Notes: generated from the letters alone by a model not told the origin. DNA of 64,000 nucleotides from Corynebacterium casei LMG S-19264 (GCF_000550785.1 NZ_CP004350.1:1468009-1532008), one strand, 5' to 3'. Numbered from the stretch's first letter, positions 47,143-56,988 are shown. Numbers and translations: made by a program.

Positions 47143-47760
47143 GTGTCTAAGAACGAAGATGCCCTCATCACGGGCGACAACACCCACATCGAACAGGCTG
47201 CACGAGAAGCAACCGAGCAGGCTACCCAGCCTTACCAAGAGTCCCTCTTCGACGTGGGGCCTGATGAGCAGGTCGGTTACCGCGTGCCAATCGCATGCCA
47301 GGTAGCAGGTATTACTTACCGTCAGCTGGACTACTGGGCACGCACTGGCCTGGTTAACCCATCCATCCGCACCGCGCGTGGTTCTGGTTCCCAGCGCCTG
47401 TACTCCTTCAAGGACGTCCTTGTTCTGAAGATTGTGAAGCGTCTTCTGGACACCGGCATCTCCCTGCAGAACATTCGTCTGGCCGTCGACTCCCTGCGCG
47501 ACCTGGGTGTTAACGACATTGCGGAGCTGACCTTGGTTTCCGATGGCACCACGGTGTACGAGTGCCGCTCCAATGATGAAGTTATTGACCTTCTGGCCGG
47601 CGGCCAGGGTGTGTTCGGCATCGCAGTTCCAGGCATCATGAAGGAATTGTCGGGCACCATTTCTTCCTTCCCATCAGAGCGCGTTGACTTTGATGAGGGC
47701 GAGGCAACCGTCGTCGGTATTGATGAACTGGCGCAGCTGCGTCAGCGCAAGACTTCTTAA
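47143..47760 (+). CDS. MerR-family transcriptional regulator
   Basis: The 205-residue MerR-type protein has its DNA-binding domain near residues 45–115 (YRVPIACQVAGITYRQLDYWARTGLVNPSIRTARGSGSQRLYSFKDV) after a polar N-terminal extension of about 40 residues. The C-terminal region has no metal-binding cysteine cluster, so the signal is unknown. In corynebacteria this gene follows ftsR and DUF151 in fixed order and is a paralogue of ftsR. GTG 47143 is used; an upstream dyad may mediate autoregulation. A bidirectional terminator follows. Confidence 0.9.
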   Translation: MSKNEDALITGDNTHIEQAAREATEQATQPYQESLFDVGPDEQVGYRVPIACQVAGITYRQLDYWARTGLVNPSIRTARGSGSQRLYSFKDVLVLKIVKRLLDTGISLQNIRLAVDSLRDLGVNDIAELTLVSDGTTVYECRSNDEVIDLLAGGQGVFGIAVPGIMKELSGTISSFPSERVDFDEGEATVVGIDELAQLRQRKTS

Positions 47761-47782
47761 AACCCGCGCGCGTAATACTCCG

Positions 47783-47824
47783 AAAAATCTCCGCTGTCCT
47801 CCAAATGAGGCAGCGGAGATTTTT
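47783..47824. terminator. Bidirectional terminator, merR/1110-residue gene
   Basis: Perfect 14-bp arms (AAAAATCTCCGCTG and its complement) enclose an inner CCTC/GAGG stem. A and T tracts on both sides suit the two convergent genes. Confidence 0.88.
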
Positions 47825-47827
47825 GTC

Positions 47828-50800
47828 TTAGATGGAGCCGTGGGCGCGCACTAGTTGGCGAGCTTCTTCCATGACCAAATAATAGGTGGTCATGGTCGGC
47901 GCGAGCTGGGCGATGTCAGCCCAGGCGCGCAAGTGCTGGGACTTGATTGGGGTGAAGAACTTGGCCACGCCCTTTTGCTCAGCGGCAGCTGCGCGGGAGA
48001 CATGCGCTGCAGCGACGGAGATATAAGGTCCCCACGCCCACCAATTCTTCTGACGCTGGCCGTAGGTGGTGCCGAACTTGCGCAGCAGGAGCAGATGGCG
48101 ACGCACGTCATCACCAATGATGTTGGCTTCCTGGTCAAACATCTCTTGGCGCAGTTCGAGGAAACCTTCGATGTCCTCAAACTTGCGGCGGCGGCGCAGC
48201 AACTCAAACCAACCGTGGCGCAGCGCCTTGGCGTCCACGATTCCGCGGTCGCCGGCAATGTCATTGAGCGCTTCCACCGCGTCCGACAGCGCGTTGGCTT
48301 GTGCGGCGGCGACAACCTCTTTCATGATCTGCTGGGTATCACGCAGCGGCGCAAGAATCGGAGAGGTGGCATCGGCGGTCTTCGGGGCGAGCTCAGCGGG
48401 CAAGGAGCCATCGATAAGCCCGGCGATGAACTCGCCGCCCTCGGTGCGGAGGAAGTCCAGCGCCTCCGCGCGCGCTTCGCCGGTGAGGTTGCCGTCGATG
48501 AGCTCGTTGAGCAGCTCCAAGGCATAAACCCATGCGGTGGCGCGGAAATCTACCATGCGCTCGCCGTTGGAGTGGAAGTCAAAATTCACCAGGCCATGAA
48601 TGATAGTCAGCGCCGGCTGATCACCCACGCGAACATTGGAGCGGCCCAGGGCTTCCAGCATGTGGCGCGGGTCGGAGTTGACGGTGCGGCGAATGACCGC
48701 ACGCATGGGGTTCAACAGCGGGTCATCCAGGTTGCGCAGCGCATATAGGTGGCGCCACAACGCTGGTTGCAGTTGCTTTTCGATGCTCTCCTTCTCATTG
48801 CCCTTCGACAACTGCCACGCCAGCTTGGCCCCGTCAGCGGTGTCGAAGTGGCCCTCTTGACCGATGACGACCGCATTGAAAGTAGGGCGGTTCGGTGCCT
48901 TGGCAATGTAGCCCGGATGGGTTTCTGCGACATCAAGGACCAGCGGGCCGGCATCCTGGAGCTCTTCGGGCACGGTGCAGCTCAGACGGGCATCGAAGTG
49001 AACGCGCCAAGGTTCAATATCGGGGCGGGTGGCAGGCCACAAGAAGCCGGTCAGCGGCTTATCGCTGGTAAGTCCGCTCAGGCGCAGGGTATCGCCGACG
49101 ATGTGGCCTGCGACCTCGGGCAGCGCCTCAGTAAAGCGCGCGGTGGTAGCGATGATGACATCGGGCGTGGCATGCGCGGCATAAGCCTTTTCATACTCGA
49201 TCTCGGATTCAAAAGCCTTGGATTGGCCAGCAGTCTGGAGTTCGCTCCAGGTATCTTGCGCATTTTTTGGATGCCACGCGAGGGTTGCCAGGATGGAGGC
49301 GTGGGCGTCTTTGAAAGCGGCACGAATGGAGGCATTCGTGGTGGTAAATACTGCGCCGCCGCGCTTGCGCTTGAGCTGGATGACCTTCACCTTGCGCGAG
49401 ACCTCGTGGGTCAACAACAGGGAAGCGGTGCCGCCGATGGTGCCAGGGAAGTGGACGCGGAATTCGCCGTTCTTTGACAAAGAATCTAAGGCGATGGTGT
49501 TCGGAAAATAATCCCAGTCCGGCTGCTCGCCGCGCTGATCCACGGAATAGGCTAGTGCCTTGGGCACGACAACAACATCCAGGCGGTACTCGGCTGGATT
49601 GGAGATGACAAAGGACTTGGAGCGCTCGTCGCGATCAATCGGCTGCGCGCGTTCAAAAGGCACCTCGATGTACTTTTCCGAGGTGGAGCGCTGCGCGAAA
49701 TAGGCCTTCGTATAGGCATTGGCGTCACCCGTCTGGTCCGGGTGGCGGAAGTTCGCGGCCGAATCACCGGTATAAGACACGCGCAGGTCAAAGCCTTCTG
49801 CGAGATTGTAGGTGCGGCGCTCCACGAGCTCGCCGTCGCGCAAGACATCGATGTCATAGTGACCGATCCAGGCGTCTTCAAAGACATCATCGAACAGCGC
49901 GAAAGGCTCGCCCTCATGCTGATCGAGCTCGATCATTTCTTCAACCAGTTCGCGCTCCGGCAGCTCGCCCTCAGCGAAACCCTCAGCCGTGGTGTCGATG
50001 TAGTACAGCTCCACCGTCCATTCGGCGCCGTCATCCTTTGGCAACTGCAGCTTCGGGGAGACGGTGTAGATGGGCTTGCCATCGATACCTTCGGCGTCGT
50101 TGATGCGGCCAGCAGCGTCGTACCAGCGCGGAGCGAGCTTCCCGCCGAGAGCCACATGCTTGGTGGTCTGCGACTTCGAGGTAGAGTTTGCTGCGCCGTA
50201 GCTCATCAGCAGGACACCGGTGACGTCCAGGTTGCTGAACTCAAAGAGGGACCATTCGGGCCAGGAACTGAACTTGAGCTCATCGGTGGGAACGGCAGCG
50301 CGGGTGGGGAAGACGCTTTCTTGAGGCTCTTCGGGAGTTTCAACGTCCTCGGTCGCCTCTGGTGCTTCCACGACATCTGCCGGCAACTGGAATTTGGTGC
50401 CGGTTGGAGCCAGGAACAACGCGGTCGAGGTAGTAATCCGATTCTGATCCGCCGCGCGGCTAAGATCCGGGGCAAACAGCACGGAAGGAAATCCAGCGTC
50501 AATGACTGGCAAGCGATGCTTGTCGCCCGTCTCAGAGTTGGTGACGGTAATGCGCGCGGTGGGCTGAACAATGCTGACGCGCTGGCTCAGAGGCCGGCCT
50601 TCGTCATCTAATGCAGCAGGGATGCGGAAGCTGTCGAAGCCGGCGTCGATGAGCCACTCAATCTGCTCATCATCACTGGGCATGATTGCCGGAAGAATGA
50701 GATACAGCTTGCCCGTGTCCGGCTCCAGCTTCAGGTGAGGAACCTCCGGAAGGGCGGGGCTTGCGGGAAGGAGGGTGGCTTCGGCGGCGGTGACATCGGC

Positions 50801-51160
50801 AAGCAATGCGATGGCGTCCTTGTTACGGCAAGCGGTTTGCTGCGCCAAGGCGGTCTTCAGCGTGGTTTTGTTGCGCGAATGCGCCGCGCCGTTAAAGCGG
50901 ACGACGGCGGCCAATGTAGGGAACTGCGCGAACACTTCCTCGACAGAACTCTTCGCTTCCACAGACGCAGACAAGGCGTGGCCCAACTCTGTGGAACACC
51001 AATCCAGCTGGGGCTGCGTGAGCTCCAGCTGCGCAGCGGACGCCAGCGCAGCCTCGGCGGAGGCTAGACGCTGGTTGGTATCCGGAAAACGCTGCGCGGC
51101 GATAATGAAATCCGCGACGTGAGGAGCAGGGGACGAAACTGAATTCTGTGAAGTAGTCAA
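47828..51160 (-). CDS. Unrecognised 1110-residue cytoplasmic protein
   Basis: I do not recognise this family. The protein has no signal peptide or membrane segment. Residues 1–160 are mostly helical. Residues about 160–650 look beta-rich, with an acidic linker around 266–285 and repeated Tyr/Trp-Asp-x segments (WPEWSLFEFSNLDVTGV, YYIDTTAEG). Residues 700–1110 are again helical and Leu/Arg-rich, ending in a long helix with NWWAWGPYIS. No Walker, nuclease or helicase motif is visible. It lies alone between a terminator and a 182-base gap, beside the flavoprotein/importer cluster but without clear linkage to it. The reading frame is intact and GC-rich like its neighbours. Confidence 0.85.
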   Translation of the reverse strand: MTTSQNSVSSPAPHVADFIIAAQRFPDTNQRLASAEAALASAAQLELTQPQLDWCSTELGHALSASVEAKSSVEEVFAQFPTLAAVVRFNGAAHSRNKTTLKTALAQQTACRNKDAIALLADVTAAEATLLPASPALPEVPHLKLEPDTGKLYLILPAIMPSDDEQIEWLIDAGFDSFRIPAALDDEGRPLSQRVSIVQPTARITVTNSETGDKHRLPVIDAGFPSVLFAPDLSRAADQNRITTSTALFLAPTGTKFQLPADVVEAPEATEDVETPEEPQESVFPTRAAVPTDELKFSSWPEWSLFEFSNLDVTGVLLMSYGAANSTSKSQTTKHVALGGKLAPRWYDAAGRINDAEGIDGKPIYTVSPKLQLPKDDGAEWTVELYYIDTTAEGFAEGELPERELVEEMIELDQHEGEPFALFDDVFEDAWIGHYDIDVLRDGELVERRTYNLAEGFDLRVSYTGDSAANFRHPDQTGDANAYTKAYFAQRSTSEKYIEVPFERAQPIDRDERSKSFVISNPAEYRLDVVVVPKALAYSVDQRGEQPDWDYFPNTIALDSLSKNGEFRVHFPGTIGGTASLLLTHEVSRKVKVIQLKRKRGGAVFTTTNASIRAAFKDAHASILATLAWHPKNAQDTWSELQTAGQSKAFESEIEYEKAYAAHATPDVIIATTARFTEALPEVAGHIVGDTLRLSGLTSDKPLTGFLWPATRPDIEPWRVHFDARLSCTVPEELQDAGPLVLDVAETHPGYIAKAPNRPTFNAVVIGQEGHFDTADGAKLAWQLSKGNEKESIEKQLQPALWRHLYALRNLDDPLLNPMRAVIRRTVNSDPRHMLEALGRSNVRVGDQPALTIIHGLVNFDFHSNGERMVDFRATAWVYALELLNELIDGNLTGEARAEALDFLRTEGGEFIAGLIDGSLPAELAPKTADATSPILAPLRDTQQIMKEVVAAAQANALSDAVEALNDIAGDRGIVDAKALRHGWFELLRRRRKFEDIEGFLELRQEMFDQEANIIGDDVRRHLLLLRKFGTTYGQRQKNWWAWGPYISVAAAHVSRAAAAEQKGVAKFFTPIKSQHLRAWADIAQLAPTMTTYYLVMEEARQLVRAHGSI

Positions 51161-51313
51161 AAACCTATAATCCTGAAGTAGAACGCATTGTTAGAGCTCT
51201 AATCTGCGTACCCAATATGCACACCCCGATGGTAGTTGGGCGTGCGGAAAAGGGCATCAGACCATAAAGGCGGCAGATTCTGATGAGAGTCTAATTATTT
51301 TGCCACACTTCGG

Positions 51314-51332
51314 GCATAAACCGGATTTATGC
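51314..51332 (-). terminator. Possible weak terminator after the FAD/NAD(P)-binding gene
   Basis: A perfect 7-bp stem (GCATAAA/TTTATGC) has a 5-nt loop and lies 11 bases beyond the stop at 51343. No T run follows immediately, so function is uncertain. Confidence 0.35.
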
Positions 51333-51342
51333 AGTTCGCAGC

Positions 51343-53319
51343 TTAAATTTCAACGCCGGCGGTTGCCAGCAAGGACTTGGCAACCTTGTCGGTTTCCTGC
51401 AACATCAGGGGATTTGTGCCCGGCATCGGCGAAATTGTGGTGTCTGGCCACTGCGAATAAGTTGGGATGCCGGCCACATGCAGTCGGGCATCCACGGTGC
51501 CATCGGCGTGAATGGTGCGGCGAGTCTCGGCGTCGGTTGCGGGCGAGCCGGTTGCATTGCCGCCGTCAATAAATGGCGTGACGCGATCGGTGATGGACTG
51601 TGAGAGGCTGTCGCCGGGGCGGCGAACATCGGGCTGGTGCATCCAGGCATCAATCAATACGGGCGAATGCACAGCCCGCGATCCGGAGGTCATGATGAAC
51701 TCTTGCTTGCTGCTGCCCTCGGGCGTGCCGATGGTCACTGAGGTGCGATCCCCGACGAAGGTAACCAGGCCAGCGTCCACCAGGGCCAGGAGCTGGCGGG
51801 TGCGAAACAGTGGTGGGCCGGAGCCGGCCATCTGCCCAAGAGTCATGAAGGTCTTATAAGCCCCGGTGCGGGTCTCCCAGATAAAGCGGCCGTTGGAGCC
51901 GAGAATCGATGTAGGCTTGCGCGCGGCCGACACCGCCCACAGACCAGCCTTGAGCGGCGAGTTGCGGGCAGCGACTGCCTCGCGGATGTCTCGGTCGAGG
52001 CGACTGGCAATGCGCGTGGTGAGCTCGCGGGTGGTAAAGCCAGCCACGCCGACGCCCTTCTTTGATAGCGGCGCGATCCAGTCATTGAGCACGAAGGGCT
52101 CGGTGGAGGAGCCTTCCAGCACGGCCGTGAGTGCTGCCGGCATGGCACTGGCATCGTTGCTGCTCGGCACGGGAGTGGAATCGATGGCTGCGAGAATGTC
52201 CTCCAGCGGCTGCTCCAAGCTCGCGGGGCGAACCCGGGCCAGGGTGGTGTAGTACTCGGAATAAGCGTCGCGCACGATGGCGGGCCAGACCGTTTGTGTG
52301 AAGTCGATGGACTGTTCGGGCGCGTCGTGGTGCTCGGCGATGACGGCTTTCAGCCGCGCGAGGTTAGCCTTCGGCGGGAGCGAATGATACTCCGATTTAG
52401 GCAGATAGGGGTAGCCGCGGCCAGAGCCTACATACAGGTGTGGCTCGCGGCCGGTTGGCTCATAGCGCAGCCCGGCGCGCGCGGTGGAGTCTTCGACAAA
52501 TTTGCCGCCGCGGTCGATGGTGAGCAGCGCCATGACGTCGAAAAAGCCCATGCCGAGACCGCGCACGATGACGTCGGCTTTGTCCGGCACGACGGAAAGG
52601 TCTTGTTCCAGCGGGTTGCCGGGTTTGACCCAGGTCAGGCCCGAGTTGGCGAAGATTTCTTCTTCGGCGTTCGGCGCAGGCTGAACCCAGCCGGAGGCCA
52701 GGACGGTGGCGTGGGCGTCAACCGTGTCGCCAGTGGAGAGCTCAATGACATCAAAGGTGCGGGTTTCGGTGATGCTCACCGCGCGGGCCGGGTGGTTTAT
52801 TACCTCGGTGCCGGCGGGCAGCTGGGCGATGGCAACCTCGAGAGCCCAGCGCAGGTAGGCGCCGTACAACGCACGGGAAGGGTTGGATTCGGGGACGGTC
52901 GCAGCAATCTCGGCGGCAAAGTCGCGGGCGATGGAGGGGTCGGTCGGGAAGGAATCGAAAAGCTCAAGCTTCTTCTTGTCGATGCCTTCGCGCTCCCCGC
53001 GCAACAACTTGATCCACTCGTACTGGATGGGTCCTTCGAGAACGGGTGCGCCAACGGTTGCGCCAGGCTCGGTGAATAGCGTGACGGCGCCGGCGAGGGT
53101 GTTCATGCACAGGGTATGAGTCTGCGTGGTTTCCCAGATGCGGCCGGCGCCGTGCTGGGCGTCATCGATGAGGTGGATGCGCAGGCCTTGCGAAGAGTGT
53201 GCTGAACGAAGGTAGGCGGCGATGCGCTCAATGATGGAGATTCCGCGTGGTCCTGCACCCACAATGGCAATCGAAGGAGTAGCTGGTTGCGTATTGCCGC
53301 GAGTGGGGGTGGAAGACAT
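51343..53319 (-). CDS. FAD/NAD(P)-binding protein (NAD_binding_9-like)
   Basis: The 658-residue flavoprotein has an N-terminal dinucleotide-binding site IAIVGAGPRGISIIERIA and a second one around DVIVRGLGMGFFDVMALL. Long helical insertions follow, and a C-terminal domain ends SPMPGTNPLMLQETDKVA. This is the NAD_binding_9/FAD-NAD(P)-binding type that includes amine- and hydroxylamine-related enzymes, but the substrate is unknown. It is divergent from a peptide-type ABC importer with 172 bases between. From memory, such genes recur next to this class of importer and AhpD/CMD proteins, suggesting one pathway. Confidence 0.82.
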   Translation of the reverse strand: MSSTPTRGNTQPATPSIAIVGAGPRGISIIERIAAYLRSAHSSQGLRIHLIDDAQHGAGRIWETTQTHTLCMNTLAGAVTLFTEPGATVGAPVLEGPIQYEWIKLLRGEREGIDKKKLELFDSFPTDPSIARDFAAEIAATVPESNPSRALYGAYLRWALEVAIAQLPAGTEVINHPARAVSITETRTFDVIELSTGDTVDAHATVLASGWVQPAPNAEEEIFANSGLTWVKPGNPLEQDLSVVPDKADVIVRGLGMGFFDVMALLTIDRGGKFVEDSTARAGLRYEPTGREPHLYVGSGRGYPYLPKSEYHSLPPKANLARLKAVIAEHHDAPEQSIDFTQTVWPAIVRDAYSEYYTTLARVRPASLEQPLEDILAAIDSTPVPSSNDASAMPAALTAVLEGSSTEPFVLNDWIAPLSKKGVGVAGFTTRELTTRIASRLDRDIREAVAARNSPLKAGLWAVSAARKPTSILGSNGRFIWETRTGAYKTFMTLGQMAGSGPPLFRTRQLLALVDAGLVTFVGDRTSVTIGTPEGSSKQEFIMTSGSRAVHSPVLIDAWMHQPDVRRPGDSLSQSITDRVTPFIDGGNATGSPATDAETRRTIHADGTVDARLHVAGIPTYSQWPDTTISPMPGTNPLMLQETDKVAKSLLATAGVEI

Positions 53320-53373
53320 GGAAAAAATTCGCTCAGCTTTCTTGAGGTTTTGCCTGGTGAACTGCTAATTTAA

Positions 53374-53418
53374 TAGACTGTAGACAGTGTAGTCTGTTTG
53401 AAAAGAACAGTCTAGTCT
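53374..53418. promoter_or_regulatory. Cluster of AGACT/AGTCT repeats in the divergent promoter region
   Basis: Within 45 bases between the flavoprotein and importer genes occur AGACT (53375), AGTCT (53391), AGTCT (53409) and AGTCT (53414), arranged as overlapping inverted and direct repeats. This is a likely operator zone for a shared regulator. No regulator gene is adjacent. Confidence 0.45.
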
Positions 53419-53491
53419 GAAATCTGTTAGGTTTTCTTCATTGAATAATAACAACCCATTAACATTAGCTATAAGAAAGTGACGCGGAATA

Positions 53492-55177
53492 GTGAAACGC
53501 ATTCAACGCGTGCGGGGCGGAAAGGCCCTGGGTGTTATCGCCGTGCTGATGGCCACCAGCCTGGTCGCCGCATGCACGTCGAGCGCCGATAGTGAAGATA
53601 GTGAAGAAAGCCTCGGGGGTGAGCGCGGACTCGAAGCGAACGAGATTACCTACCTCGAGCCGCAGTTCTTCCGCACGCTGTATCCACCGGCGGCGGGCTT
53701 TTATCCCAATGGTGCGGTGGTAAACCAGATTACGGACCGCCTGCTTTATCAGGACCCGGAGACACTGGAGCTTTCGCCATGGATTGCTACCGACCTGCCG
53801 GAGATTAACGAGGACGCCACCGAGTTCACCTTCGATATTCGCACCGATGTTACCTACTCTGATGGCACGCCGCTGACGGCGGAGAACGTGGTGCGCAACA
53901 TTGATCTCTATGGACAGGGGGATGATGAGCGCCTGCTCAACGTGTCTGAGCAGATCTCTAATTACGACCGCGGGGAAGTAGTCGATGAAGACACCGTGAA
54001 GTTCTACTTCTCAGTGCCTTCGCCTGGTTTTGAGCAGGCGGTGTCCTCTTTCAACGCGGGCCTTTTGGCGGATTCCACGCTTGACTTGGACAATGAGGGT
54101 TTTGCGCCGGGCAACGCGGAGGCAGTGATTGGCTCCGGTCCGTTCGTGATCGACGGCGAGCGTCTGGGCACCGACCTGCACTTGTCGGCGCGCGAGGATT
54201 ATGACTGGGCGCCGCCAGCACACGAACACCAGGGACGAGCGCGTCTCGACGGCATCAACTATGTCCTTGCCGCGGAGGAATCCATGCGTACCGGCGCGAT
54301 CACGTCGGATCAGGTGCAAATTGTGCGTCAGGTGTCGGCACCGCAGGAGCCACACTTGGAAGCGGCGGGCCTCAACGTCATCTCCCGTGGCACCAACGGC
54401 ATGAATAACCAGCTGGCGTTCCGCTTCAACCACTGGCCTTTCAATGAAAAGGCAGTGCGCGAGGCTGTTATCCACGGCGTGGACCGCGAGCAGATCATTC
54501 ACGTGCTCTTCTCTGAGTCCTACCCGCTGGCCACGTCCACCATGGCAGCGACGGCTTTGGGCTACAAGGACCAAAGTGCGGCGTACACATTCGATCCGGA
54601 GCTGTCGAAGCGGCTTCTCGATGACGCCGGGTGGGAAGTCGGCTCCGACGGCATCCGCGTGAAAGACGGTAAGCAGCTGAGTGTTACCGCCAAGCTGGCG
54701 ATGCCGCAGCCGCGCTCCCGCGAGGTCATCACCATGGTGCAGGAACAGCTCAGCGAGATCGGCGTGGAGGTGCGCCTGAACTCCGGCGACCAAGCCACCC
54801 AGGACGCAGACTCCAAGGACCCTAACAAGATTCAGCTGGACCACACCATGGTCGGCCGCGCGGACTATGACGTGATCAAGTCGCTTTATTCGGTCAACAA
54901 CCGTGACTCCTTCATTAACCAGGACGAGGACGGCAATGTCTTGGACCAGCACCTCGAAGACCTGCTGAGCAAGGTCGTCTCCACCGCGGGTGATGAGCGC
55001 CGTGCGGCCGCCACGGCAGAAGTTCAGCATTATGTCACCGAGCAGGCATACGCATTGCCGCTGTTTGAAGAACCAGTGGTCTATGCGGTGCAGCCATATC
55101 TCAAGGGGTTTAACCCAGAGGCGATTGGCCGACCCAGTTTCTACGGCGCGTGGATTGACCACGAGGAGGCACAGTAA
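53492..55177 (+). CDS. Oligopeptide-type ABC transporter substrate-binding lipoprotein
   Basis: The 561-residue SBP_bac_5-family protein has a lipoprotein signal: basic start, hydrophobic core and lipobox LVAAC (Cys28). The mature part begins with an acidic Ser/Asp/Glu stretch and shows the family segments NQITDRLLYQDPETLELSPW, SDGTPLTAENVVRNIDLY and VREAVIHGVDREQI. From memory it resembles the KPN_01854-like subfamily that travels with AhpD/CMD proteins. The ligand may not be a peptide. GTG 53492 starts the operon, and the first permease follows directly (TAAATG). Confidence 0.87.
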   Translation: MKRIQRVRGGKALGVIAVLMATSLVAACTSSADSEDSEESLGGERGLEANEITYLEPQFFRTLYPPAAGFYPNGAVVNQITDRLLYQDPETLELSPWIATDLPEINEDATEFTFDIRTDVTYSDGTPLTAENVVRNIDLYGQGDDERLLNVSEQISNYDRGEVVDEDTVKFYFSVPSPGFEQAVSSFNAGLLADSTLDLDNEGFAPGNAEAVIGSGPFVIDGERLGTDLHLSAREDYDWAPPAHEHQGRARLDGINYVLAAEESMRTGAITSDQVQIVRQVSAPQEPHLEAAGLNVISRGTNGMNNQLAFRFNHWPFNEKAVREAVIHGVDREQIIHVLFSESYPLATSTMAATALGYKDQSAAYTFDPELSKRLLDDAGWEVGSDGIRVKDGKQLSVTAKLAMPQPRSREVITMVQEQLSEIGVEVRLNSGDQATQDADSKDPNKIQLDHTMVGRADYDVIKSLYSVNNRDSFINQDEDGNVLDQHLEDLLSKVVSTAGDERRAAATAEVQHYVTEQAYALPLFEEPVVYAVQPYLKGFNPEAIGRPSFYGAWIDHEEAQ

Positions 55178-56116
55178 ATGACTACCGGAGTATTAGCTCG
55201 ACGCATCGGGCAATCAGTCCTGGTGCTGTTTATCACGTTCACCGTGGCATTCTTCCTACTCTCCGCATTGCCTTCCGATGGCGTCATGGCCCGCTACGGT
55301 GCTCCCGCACTCGGGTTGTCACAGGCGGAGATCGCGGGAATTCGCGAAGAGATGGGCATCGACAAGCCAATCTTGGTGCAATTCATTACCACCCTGGGCG
55401 GCTTTCTCACCGGTAATTTTGGCACCTCCGTCCAAACCGGCACCTCGGTGTCGACGATGGTGGCTGAAAATCTGCCACACACCCTGGCGCTTGCGACCAC
55501 CTCGGTGGGGCTGGCAATCATCATCGCGCTCATCGTTGCATTCCTAGCCACCGTGCCGGGAATGGGCTTCATCGGCAACTTCTTCCGCAGCCTGCCTTCG
55601 CTACTGGTATCTTTGCCAGGCTTTTGGCTAGCGATTATCTTGCTGCAGGTCTTCTCCTTCCGCTTCGGCTGGGTCGGCGCCATTAACCCCGGCACCCTGG
55701 AAGGGCTCATTCTGCCGACCCTGACGCTGGTGGTGCCCATGGCTGCGCCATTGATTCAGGTGCTGATTCGCTCCATCGACGAAGTCAACCAACAGTCCTT
55801 TGTTCAAGTGGTGCGCGCGAAGGGTGCATCGGAAAGCTGGATCTTTTGGCGCAATGTGCTGCGCAACGCCATCCTGCCGGCGTTGACCATGGTCGGCCTG
55901 CTGTTCGGCGAACTGGTTGGCGGCGCCGTGGTGACTGAAACCGTCTTTGGCCGCGCCGGCCTTGGCAACATGACTGTGCAGGCGGTGTCTAACCGCGACA
56001 CCCCGGTGCTGCTGGCCGTCGTGGTCATCGCGGCCACCGCGTACATCATTATCAACCTCATCGTGGACCTGTTGTATCCGGTCCTGGACGTGCGTTTGCG
56101 TAGGAAGGCTAAGTAA
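55178..56116 (+). CDS. Oligopeptide-type ABC transporter permease 1 (DppB-like)
   Basis: The 312-residue inner-membrane protein has six membrane segments and the permease coupling motif FVQVVRAKGASESWIFWRNVLRNAILP. An extracytoplasmic loop near the start carries the pattern of DppB/OppB proteins. Its ATG abuts the stop of the binding-protein gene and its own stop abuts the next permease, so the operon is tightly coupled. Confidence 0.9.
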   Translation: MTTGVLARRIGQSVLVLFITFTVAFFLLSALPSDGVMARYGAPALGLSQAEIAGIREEMGIDKPILVQFITTLGGFLTGNFGTSVQTGTSVSTMVAENLPHTLALATTSVGLAIIIALIVAFLATVPGMGFIGNFFRSLPSLLVSLPGFWLAIILLQVFSFRFGWVGAINPGTLEGLILPTLTLVVPMAAPLIQVLIRSIDEVNQQSFVQVVRAKGASESWIFWRNVLRNAILPALTMVGLLFGELVGGAVVTETVFGRAGLGNMTVQAVSNRDTPVLLAVVVIAATAYIIINLIVDLLYPVLDVRLRRKAK

Positions 56117-56983
56117 ATGACCAATCAAACGTCTTCACAAGAACACGTGCAATCCCGCCTGCGGTCCACAACCCGGCGCCATAAGGGCAGCAATCCGTGG
56201 ACCTCTCCGGGCTCAATTGTTGCGATCATCGTGCTCGTTATCGCCTTTGCTTGGGCGCTGTTCCCGAGCCTGTTTACCAGCGCCGACCCTTATGCCGGCA
56301 CGGACGTCGCACTGCAGGCGCCAAACGGCGAACACTGGATGGGCACCGATGCTGTGGGCCGCGACGTTTACAGCCGCATTGTCTACGGTGCCCAACAGTC
56401 CCTGTTCGGCGCACTGATCGCGGTCGCCGTTGGTCTCTTGCTCGGCACCTTGCTCGGCCTTGTGGCTGGCACCTGCGGCGGCTGGGTCGATTCCGTGATC
56501 ATGCGCATCGTGGATGTCCTTTTATCCATCCCGGGTATCCTGCTGTCGCTTTCTATCATCATTATCTTGGGCTTCGGCTCCACCAACGCCGCGTTCGCTG
56601 TGGGTATGACCTCCGTGGCGACCTTCGCGAGACTGTCGCGCTCGCAGGTGATGACTGTGGCCAAGGCCGACTTCATTGAGGCCGCCTACGGCTCTGGTGC
56701 ATCTGGTGTGCAGGTGCTGTTCAAGCACATCCTGCCCAACTCGCTGACTCCAGTCATCGCACTGGCCACCTTGCAGTTTGGTAGTGCGATACTGCAGCTG
56801 GCCATCCTCGGATTCTTGGGCTACGGTGCACCGCCTCCAATCCCAGAATGGGGCCTGATCATCGCCGACGGCCGCGACTTCATCGCCACTGCCTGGTGGG
56901 TGATTACCTTCCCGGGCCTAGCCATTATCGCCGTCGTGATGGCCGCCAACCACCTGTCCCACAACATCCACACGGAGGCTTAA
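56117..56983 (+). CDS. Oligopeptide-type ABC transporter permease 2 (DppC-like)
   Basis: The 288-residue permease has an N-terminal polar tail, one membrane segment, the conserved MGTDAVGRDVYSRIVYGAQQSL of DppC/OppC proteins, and the EAA motif VAKADFIEAAYGSGASGVQVLFKHILPNSLTP. It pairs with the preceding permease to form the pore. The ATPase gene begins 5 bases after its stop. Confidence 0.9.
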   Translation: MTNQTSSQEHVQSRLRSTTRRHKGSNPWTSPGSIVAIIVLVIAFAWALFPSLFTSADPYAGTDVALQAPNGEHWMGTDAVGRDVYSRIVYGAQQSLFGALIAVAVGLLLGTLLGLVAGTCGGWVDSVIMRIVDVLLSIPGILLSLSIIIILGFGSTNAAFAVGMTSVATFARLSRSQVMTVAKADFIEAAYGSGASGVQVLFKHILPNSLTPVIALATLQFGSAILQLAILGFLGYGAPPPIPEWGLIIADGRDFIATAWWVITFPGLAIIAVVMAANHLSHNIHTEA

Positions 56984-56988
56984 GAACC

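Noticed and set aside
49742..50611. Plus-strand open frame of 289 codons opposite the 1110-residue gene
   Set aside because: GC-rich antisense shadow with no ribosome site and no family resemblance.
53420..53450. DtxR/iron box upstream of the importer
   Set aside because: Only about half of the consensus positions match, mostly in one half-site.
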